A stretch of 64,000 nt of DNA from Nageia nagi (lineage: Eukaryota > Pinophyta), in the NCBI GenBank assembly GCA_050084985.1, contig JBITNC010000001.1:147560001-147624000 (forward strand), written 5' to 3'. The notes under the pieces were generated by a model. The model did no database searches, was not told where the DNA came from, and was given only the letters and a program-made list of their open reading frames with translations. The translations under genes were made by a program, and so were the position numbers. Positions 56,423 through 64,000 of this stretch are shown piece by piece; the first letter of the stretch is position 1, and every line of letters begins with the position of its first letter.

Positions 56423-57532
56423 AAATCTTTTGGTTGCTTTCAAGTGTAAGCAAGAAGGATCAAACATTTACCTAGAACAAAGTGATACAACATAGCATAT
56501 ATCCAATATTGTATTACAAAGGAACATTAAACTCCCCATAATTCTCCTATACTCTATTTTATTTACTTTTTTAGCCCCATCATCTGAACATAAAATCTCT
56601 CCATGTGCAATTGGAGTAGCTACAAGTTGCATTCAATCTTGCCAAATTTTTTCAACCTCTCTAGAATATTTGGCTTGGCAAAGAAATATCTCATCATGTG
56701 TTTGATGTACTTCTATGCCCAAGAAGTAACTCATCAAACCAAGATCATTCATGTCAAATTCCTTTCTCATCTCAACTTTAAAAGAATCACATAATGTAGA
56801 ACTACTTCCCATGAACAACAAATCATCTTCATACAAGCAAACAAGTAGAATTTCAATACCTTGCTTCTTGTAGTACAAAGTGTGCTTACTCTTTCTTCTT
56901 TGGAAACCAAACTTGAGTAAGTATTCATTGATTCTTCTATACCAAGCTCTTAGAGCTTGCTTCAACCCATATAATACCTTTTTCAATCTATAAACTTGAT
57001 CTTCTTTTCTTTGAACCTCGAAACCTTAAGGTTGTGCCACATACACTTCTTCAAGATATCCATTAAGGAATGCAATCTTCACATCCATGTGATGCACATT
57101 CAAATGCTTATGTGTAGCCAATGAAAGCACTAACCAAATTATATTTTGCCTTTAAATAAGATCAAAAGTCTCCTCATAATCTATACCATACTTTTGTGTG
57201 AATCTTTTTACAACCAACCATGCTTTGTATCTTTCAATGAAACTATCACTATTCCTCTTGATATTGTAGATCCATTTACATCCAATGCATTTTCTATTTT
57301 TGGGTAGTTCACATAACTCCCATGTGTCATTATTAACAATGGAAGAAATATCATCATTCAAAACCTTCACCCACACTTTGTTAAAACATGCTTGTTCAAA
57401 ACAAGAAGGCTCAAAATCATCAAATTTAGTAACTTTATAAGAATTAGAAACATGAGCATTGGAAGTAGAATCCATTAAAGCATAATTAACCACATCACCT
57501 TTAGGCTCACCATTATCTTCATCTCCTAACAT
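56423..57532 (-). pseudogene. Copia C reverse transcriptase
   Basis: Minus-strand pieces: 57,532-57,152 (WVKVLNDDISSIVNNDTWEL, KCIGCKWIYNIKR, RFTQKYGIDYEETF), a gap with broken frames, then 56,986-56,633 (KKVLYGLKQALRAWYRRINE, LVCLYEDDLLFMGSS, DLGLMSYFLGIEV), and decayed text to 56,423 (CSDDGAKKVNKIEYRRIMGS). The catalytic box is YEDD instead of YVDD; both Asp remain. The frame is cut by the copia D LTR. Confidence 0.85.
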
Positions 57533-57668
57533 TTACAAACTTTTTAGCCTTTTCAAAGTAGCATCAAGCTCCTTATGTTGACTCCTTGTCAACCTTCTTG
57601 AAATATTTTGGTCCAACTTTGAGAAGAGGGATGATATTTTAACACTCTTTTACTTCTTATTGATTGAT

Positions 57669-58800
57669 TTACACTTGTACTTGGTGTTGGAAGTAAAGAA
57701 AAACCATGTTGTGAACTTGAAGATCCCACTTGTGAAGAGAGATCAAATCTGGGCTGAACTTGATTATGTGAAACATGGATGGGCTAAACACTTCCTTGGT
57801 CATTTGAAGTATTTTCTTCAAATATACCATCATAAATAACAAAATTTTGGTATTTTTTATACTTTCAACTTCCCCCTTCATTAAAAATGGCATCTCTAGA
57901 CACCATAATTTTGTGAGAAATTGGATTAAAAAATCTATAAGCTTTGGAGTGTTCACTATATCCAATAAAAATACACTTGTAAATCTTAGCATAAAGATTT
58001 TTTCTATGCTCATCATTCACATGAACATAAGCAATATAACCAAAATATTTAAAATATTTGACACTTGGCTTCTTTCTAAGGCAACTCTCATAAGGAGTAA
58101 TATCATCCAAACTCCTTGTATGACTCCTATTTAAAATATAAATAGCAGTCTAGATAGCTTTAGCCTAATAAAAATTACACAAACTTTTTTTGTGCATCAT
58201 ACACCTTTCCATCTCTACCAAATTCTAGTTATTTCTTTCAACCACTCCATTTTGTTGGGATGTGTATGGTGAAATCAATTGCCTCTTAATGTCAGAATCT
58301 CTACAAAACTTCAAGAAATCATTAGAGCAAAACTCACCACCATGATCAATTATTAAACACTTAATTGTATGTCCACTTTGGTTCTCAACACTAGCTTTAA
58401 AAGTCTTGAAGCACTAAAATACTTTATCTTTGTGTTTAAGAAAGAATACCTAATAATATCTAGAAAAATCATTAATAAAGGTGATAAAATAAGAATGTTT
58501 ACCCATAATTTGTGTTTTCATTGGTCCACAAAGATCACTATACATTAATTATAGATGATATTGGGCCCTCCATGCTTCATTCTTTAGAAAATGCCCCCTT
58601 GCATGCTTTCTAAGAGCACACGCTTCACACACTTTATTAGTATCTTGTACCTTTGTAAAACCGTAAACAAGTGGAGATAAAAGATTTAAACTCTAAAAAT
58701 TCACATGGCCAAACCTCTAATGTCATAAATTAGCACTATCATCAATACTCACACAAGCAAAGCCTCCCCCTTGCTCTACAAACTTGATGGGAAAAAAGCT
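57669..58800 (-). pseudogene. Copia C integrase
   Basis: The end of the integrase domain is read at 58,110-57,865 (TPYESCLRKKPSVKYFKYFG, KCIFIGYSEHSKAYRFFNP). Upstream broken frames to 58,800 give the core (HGGEFCSNDFLKF near 58,290-58,350, SPYTSQQNGVVERN near 58,240) and, near 58,600, a HARGHFLKNEAWR-like stretch of the GAG-pre-integrase. There are multiple stops. Confidence 0.78.
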
Positions 58801-59079
58801 TATTTTTATTCATTTTTACTATAGTGACTAGCCTTCCACATCTATTCTTATCATAGATCTTGAATATTTTATCTTGAAAAACTAATTTATAATTATTTTT
58901 TAGCATTTATCCAACACTTAAAAGAGATTATTTCAAATCAGGAGAAAAATAAATACTTTTTACCTTCATAGTACCTTTCTTAGTAGGAACCACCATGTCC
59001 CCCTTTGCAATCACCTCCAAGAGTTTTTCATCCCCATGTTTGATGTTAGAAGTAAAGGAATGATCAAAATATTATAGAA

Positions 59080-60176
59080 GCTCCTTCTTTCCAGTTATGT
59101 GGCATGAGCAACCACTATCAATAACCTAAGTTTCATCCTCTTCTTCTTGTGAAATAAGTGCTTTGGCTCCATGATTCTCCTCTTGGACAATAGAAATAAA
59201 TAAGACATCTTCTTCATAGGAATCTTCTTCCCTATAATTCATTGATCTACTATTTTGTTAGGCTTGTTTTAGCCTACTCTCTCTCTCTCTCAAAATGGGA
59301 AAATTTATTACAATGATAGCATTGCACATTCCTCTTCTCTCTTCCTCTACCTCTTGTACTATAACCCCCTCTAGTATTTGCATTTACACTATTAGCTTGG
59401 TCACCATTTTAAATATGACCTCTTCCTCTTTCTCTTCCAAAAGGGCCTCTTCTTCCTCCTATTTCATTCTAACCTCTACCTCTAGAGCCTCTACCTTGAC
59501 CTCTTCCACTAGTATTTTCATTCTCTCTAGTTGAGAATGCTTGTTCTTCACTTATGCCAACATTGGACCTTCTCAAAAATCTCTCTTTATGATATGTGAG
59601 AGATCCAACCAATTTATTAAAATCCATAGTGGAAATATCTTTGGTTTCTTCAATTACAAGATCCACATTATCCCATTTTTGCAATAAAATCCTCAAGACT
59701 TTTTTAATTACTAAGGACTTATCCAAATCATCACCAAGGATGGCCATTTTGTTCACTATGGTCTTCACCCTTACATAATAATCACCCAAACTCTCATTTT
59801 CATACTATGTGAGATTCTTAAAATCTCTTATGAGGGTCTGAAGCTTCACCTCATTTACTTTGATACTTCCTAGGTAGCCTTTTTTTAAGGCTTTCCATGC
59901 ATCAATAGCAATTTTATGGATCAAAATTCTTAAAAAAATGCTCTTATCAAGAGCATTATAGATATGTGATAAATCCAAGAAATTCTTCTTCTTCTTCTCT
60001 TTGGTCTCTTTTACATCTTCGCTCAAAACACTCCAATCATTTGGCTCTTTGCATTCATCTTCAACAATGTCCCACAAGTCTTTTTCTTCCAAGAGAGTCA
60101 TCATTTGGATGCTCCAATATTCATAATCTAATTCATAAAATTTTAGGATTGATATTGAGTTTGAGTTGTTTTCCAT
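59080..60176 (-). pseudogene. Copia C gag and protease
   Basis: Gag starts at 60,176 (MENNSNSISILKFYELDYEY then WSIQMMTLLEEKDLWDIVED), a UBN2-type gag. It continues in the same frame after a stop at 59,805 (GDYYVRVKTIVNKMAILGDD) to a Gly/Arg-rich stretch near 59,470. A knuckle, CYHCNKFSHFERE, near 59,290-59,320 has lost its last Cys (CX2CX4H only). Protease text IDSGCSCHITGKKE lies near 59,090-59,130. Confidence 0.82.
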
Positions 60177-60300
60177 GATAGCAAGTCTTCAACACAACTT
60201 GGATCTACAAAAGAAATTCTTTCCAAACCTTTTTGGAAAATACCCACACATTTTAAACCCAACAAAACTCAATTCGGATCTACGTGCTCTAGTACCAAAA

Positions 60301-60756
60301 TGAATTTTTAACCACTTTATCATAAAGAAAACAAAAACTTATAAAATCACCCAACATTCACAATTGCATTACACAATTCAAAAATTGATATAGATCTAGA
60401 AAATATAGTGGAATTCTTATTGTGATATTTCGTCAAATAGTTTGCTTTACAAGTACAAGGTGCAATTTATAAGTTACACCAAATGATTCTACAATCCAAC
60501 TCAAAAATTAGTTATGAACACTTATTTATACATACCCAAGCTAAATAGTTGAAAATAATAAGTAAAATGAACTAAAAGGTACAAGAAAATGAGGAAAAAC
60601 TACTTGGTAGTTCACCCAAAATTGCCTGGAACTAACATGCTAAAACACGATCATATTTTAGGCTAAATAGTGGGTGCATTTTCATAAAATGTAGGAGCAT
60701 TTCCCAAATGTGGTAGTATTTCATCTCCAAACATGGTGGGGGGCTGGGTTTTATCA
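60301..60756 (-). repeat. Copia C 5' LTR
   Basis: Starts TGAATTTTTAACCACTTTATC right after the PBS and matches 50,771-51,166. It includes an extra GTGGGTGCATTTTC/GTGGTAGTATTTC segment absent from the 3' copy. The right end at about TTTTATCA is approximate. Confidence 0.75.
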
Positions 60757-63460
60757 ATAAGTGTTAAATTTGACTTGTTGAGCTTGAATTTTGGATCCTA
60801 ACAAAGTCTATTTGCAATAAATTACTAAGAGCATAAGAAACCATGCATTTGAAAATAGTACAAACATTAGTGTACTAAACATTATTTAGTAACCCAACTT
60901 ATAGAGAATAATATGAATGAAAACCTGTAAGGTGACCTAGCAACCCCATTTTTATCCCAATAGTTTGACCTATACTTGTGCACTCACATACAAAAGGAGA
61001 ACTTGTATGCCATTATATGGTAGGCAAAGAGTTACATAGTTAAATTTAATAAAGTTTTTAGTGTTATTACTAAAACTATTTGGGATGTTTGAAGTTTTTT
61101 TTTAGTAGAATAAATATTGATTTTGAAATATATATGCCCTTTTGTAACTTGTTAGGAGTTATTGTTCGTTAAATAAGTTGCAAAAATAATTAAAGAGAAT
61201 TTAAGGGAACCAATATTTATACAAACTAGACTCAAAATTTATATCCTTAACAATTTTAATTATTATTTTTGTATTAGCAAGGATAATATAAAAAAGAATG
61301 AGGAAATTATTCAATGGTTAGATTGCAACAAAAACTACATTGGTTCTCCCAAGCTTCTTCACATGTTATATATTAAGATACCTTTAAAGTAATTGCTTAG
61401 TAATTTATAATACAATTTTTGGGATCCTTTTCAAAAAAAAAAAAACCTTTTAACAAGGTTTGGTACATTATTTTAAAAAAAAAAACCTCTTTTTTCTTAT
61501 ATAAAAAGAAACTTGACCCAATCTAAAATAAGTGGTATTTGATGGGATTTAAGGAGAGCTATCCACTTTCCCTTTATTATTCAATTAGACATAAATTCTA
61601 ATAACCAAGTAGATTCATAAGCATTATTTTAGGTCCTCTAAGAGTATAATAAAATAAGAATCACAACTTGTAATCCAATGGTTGTAGGATTTTCCTCATT
61701 GCCCTCCTTAAGCTTGAAATATGAAGAGAACCTTACAAAGATTATCTATCACCATCACTTCTTATTAGGAGATTTGAGAGATAAGTGAGTTGTAAAGGTA
61801 TCCACATTGAAGGTCCCAAGTTCAATTTCCACCCTACATTGGTAATATTTAAAAAATCTTTATAGGTCCAAGAAACTAATAGATTTAAAGGATGTTAAAT
61901 GTTGACTTTACTTTTACTTTTTATAATCAATATGAGAGTTGATCATTTTCATATATTCTTATGTAAAAGAGTAGTTAATTATTTGGCCAATTGGGCATTG
62001 AACAAAGGTAATATGATATAGAATAGAGATCCCCTTTCTATATGGGGGACTCCATGAATTTGAGAAGCTATTTCTTCTATCTTATCTCATTATACGAGTT
62101 AATGAAAATTAACTCATGCAAAATAAATACCCTATTTGGATAATTAATGTTAATTTGAGTAGGGGTATCATACTAATTTGGAGGAGTATTATTGAGATCG
62201 ATCAATACTTATTAGGAAGGTGGTTGTGTTATGGTTTTAAAAAATAGATTCACATGGATATAGTGGATAGTTCCATTTTGCATTTAATGAAGTAAAATTT
62301 ATTTTATTTTCTCAACAAATGAAATTTTTCTACTATTAATTCAAATTATTAGCAAACATTATCACTTCACCATACTTTTTTGGAATAAAAAGAGGCTCAT
62401 GCTTTAGACTAGATATTTTTGAAAAGGATATTTGGGAACATAAATTTTCTTTAATTATAGGTATGTATACCCTTTTCATGCTAAGGATAGGTGTGCAATA
62501 ATACCATAATAGTAATAATTAGGGTTATCTCTTCCAATTTTCTATTTTGCATTGGATTGTTATGCATAGTGGGAGTAGTCATTGAAAAAAAAGCATAAAA
62601 CCCCATCATCACAATAATAGAGGGAAATAAGCATGGATTCATTAGTGTTGGTTTATTTTCTAGATAATCATAGCTATGGGTTGAACAAATATTATAGTAG
62701 TAACACCATATTAGGTCCCTTAGAAGTAATTAATAACATGAATTTGATATAGGGTGAAATATATGTTAGGAGTAATTATTACCTTGAGTCTTCTATAAGT
62801 CTTAAGATTACCATGATGAAGTAAAGATTTTAAATAATACTCTCAAGATAAATTAAAAGACGAGAATATGATAAACCATCAATCCAAAGACTATCATTTA
62901 AGAATAGATGTGCATGTTATTTTAAAAACATACTTAAACAAAGGAAAATATTTGAATTGAGATTACTATCTAAGATGAATAAATTATTATTATTATTAAA
63001 AAAGTAGATGCTCAAGCATGATCTATTACAATAATGGATTATCAAGTTAAATTTGATCATAATTGATTCTTTTATTAATATGATTATGAAGGTCATGATA
63101 ATTATCTATGTTATACCCTCTTTCTCTATGGAAGTTATATTACTCATCTTCTTTGAACCATCTTAGGTTACATGTATTTGGATATATTTGAAACATTTAT
63201 GGTAGTGTGATAAAGTTGGTTCTAACAAGTTGTTAGAGTATTGATGATAGTATTCAAAAAGTGGAGTATATTGACAAGGGGGTAGGGTTGCCTAACTTTT
63301 GGTTATTGAACTTTTTTTTTGTTTGGATGGCATGTTGATTGGGTGGAAGAGGACTTGAGGTTTGATATTTTTTAGGTGGAGGAGGTCCTATAGGTAAATA
63401 TGAAGATTAGGTATCTTATTGAGGGATAATTAGATTAAATTAATTTTAAATTTAAACTTT
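60757..63460. other. AT-rich intergenic DNA
   Basis: Mostly featureless. A tRNA-like motif lies at 61,785-61,835. A purine-rich text around 63,320-63,400 (GGATGGCATGTTGATTGGG, GGAGGAGGTCC) has no defined boundaries. Confidence 0.45.
61785..61900 (+). mobile_element. Possible second tRNA-derived SINE fragment
   Basis: AGATAAGTGAGTTGTAAAGG (A-box-like) is followed about 35 bases later by AAGTTCAATTTCC (B-box-like, 61,818-61,830), similar in layout to the SINE at 8.24 kb. There is no clear A-tail, so this may be only a resemblance. Confidence 0.3.
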
Positions 63461-63469
63461 TAGATGGTC

Positions 63470-63965
63470 TTGTTAACATCATTCTTCTTATGCAATTTAT
63501 CTTCACCATTGACGATATTAATCTACTCAATTCTTTTTGCCATGCAAAACATATCTTCAAATGTAGCAAATTATTGCATTTAGAGAGTATCTAATATATA
63601 TTCATAGAGAATTGTAATAAATAAATAGGTCATTTCCACTTGAGGTATAACAAACATATGATTACTGGTTAAATATCTTCATTGAGTCACATAACCACTA
63701 TAAGGCTCATCATCAAATTGTTTCAAATTGTAAAGATCATATAAGGATATTTTATGTTTAAAGTTGATAGAAAATTGATACGATAATAACTAAACATTAG
63801 TATACCTATCTAATATTGGATTTATTAGGGACATGAGGAATGTTCAAAGCATGAGGTCATCATTATGATTGATCATATAACATGCATGGGTGAAATCTTG
63901 AAGATGGCATTAGGGATCCTCCTCAGATTTAAACTTGTCAAATTTCATAATATCAAAATATTAGG
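63470..63965 (-). pseudogene. Decayed Ty3-gypsy gag remnant at the window end
   Basis: On the minus strand, FDKFKSEEDP, then LQDFTHACYMINHNDDLML, LYDLYNLKQFDDEPYSGYVT, YLTSNHMFVIPQVEMTYLFI and FATFEDMFCMAKRIE read in order with interspersed stops. This is the Retrotrans_gag layout (DP...HL..F......D......F...L......W). The element continues beyond 64,000. Confidence 0.6.
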
Positions 63966-64000
63966 ATAATTTCTACATAGCATAAAAGGATATTGATTGA

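Larger units (their letters stand above)
50771..60756 (-). mobile_element. Copia C: old Ty1-copia element carrying nested copia D
   Basis: LTR copies at about 50,771-51,166 and 60,301-60,756 flank minus-strand gag and pol, flanked by a shared ATAA that may be the target duplication. The PBS on the minus strand (TTTTGGTACTAGAGC, 60,286-60,300) is initiator-tRNA-Met-like. Pol is interrupted between 51,695 and 56,423 by copia D. Without the insert the element is about 5.3 kb, normal for copia. Stops are frequent and the LTRs are clearly diverged (about 85 percent by eye). Confidence 0.82.

Noticed and set aside
60757-63460. Additional LTR pairs in the right flank
   Set aside because: No direct repeat over 100 bp, PBS or PPT pair could be found by eye.

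Overview
The window looks like nuclear DNA of a land plant, most likely a seed plant with a large, repeat-rich genome. A gymnosperm would fit, but nothing here proves it. The evidence is one intron-containing host gene with clean GT-AG splice sites, strongly AT-rich intergenic DNA, and nested Ty1-copia and Ty3-gypsy LTR retrotransposons primed by initiator-tRNA-Met-type sites. I see no rRNA, tRNA, CRISPR or bacterial-type operon.

Host gene (minus strand, about 3.17-6.46 kb). Joining eleven exons at canonical splice sites, with reading phase agreeing at all ten junctions, gives a 759-residue protein. Its middle carries two E2F-type winged-helix domains in tandem, the layout of atypical E2Fs (animal E2F7/8, plant DEL). 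In both domains the DNA-reading RRxYD motif is altered (KRIHE and RRLTE). The N-terminal ~230 residues are a beta-rich domain I do not recognise. This is the most interesting gene in the window.

Flanks of the gene. 1-1.2 kb holds a decayed gypsy gag. 6.5-13 kb holds a 90-bp tandem duplication, a tRNA-derived SINE, a faint gypsy gag, a LINE tail with RNase H, and an unidentified decayed ORF.

13-30.6 kb is a nest. An old gypsy-like element (LTR near 13.02-13.80 kb, gag 23.9-25.5 kb, 3' LTR starting 26.55 kb) is interrupted twice: by a young 9.3-kb copia element (copia A, 13,869-23,184, 500-bp LTRs differing at 3 sites, AAAAA target duplication), and by a 3.2-kb non-autonomous LTR element (26,856-30,100). 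Copia A carries a tandem array of eight hairpins with compensatory stem changes between pol and the 3' LTR.

31.6-38.5 kb is a complete but disabled gypsy element on the minus strand (TTTAT target duplication). 41.4-49.5 kb is an old plus-strand relative of copia A in a rearranged gag-LTR-leader-gag-LTR-leader-pol-LTR array (copia B). 50.8-60.8 kb is another old minus-strand copia (copia C), whose reverse transcriptase is split by a non-autonomous copia (copia D, 51,696-56,422) carrying a GC-rich 36-bp minisatellite. A decayed gypsy gag closes the window near 63.5-64 kb.

None of the retroelement reading frames is intact; the E2F-like gene is the only apparently functional protein gene seen. 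All calls come from reading the sequence by eye; no alignment or search was run.
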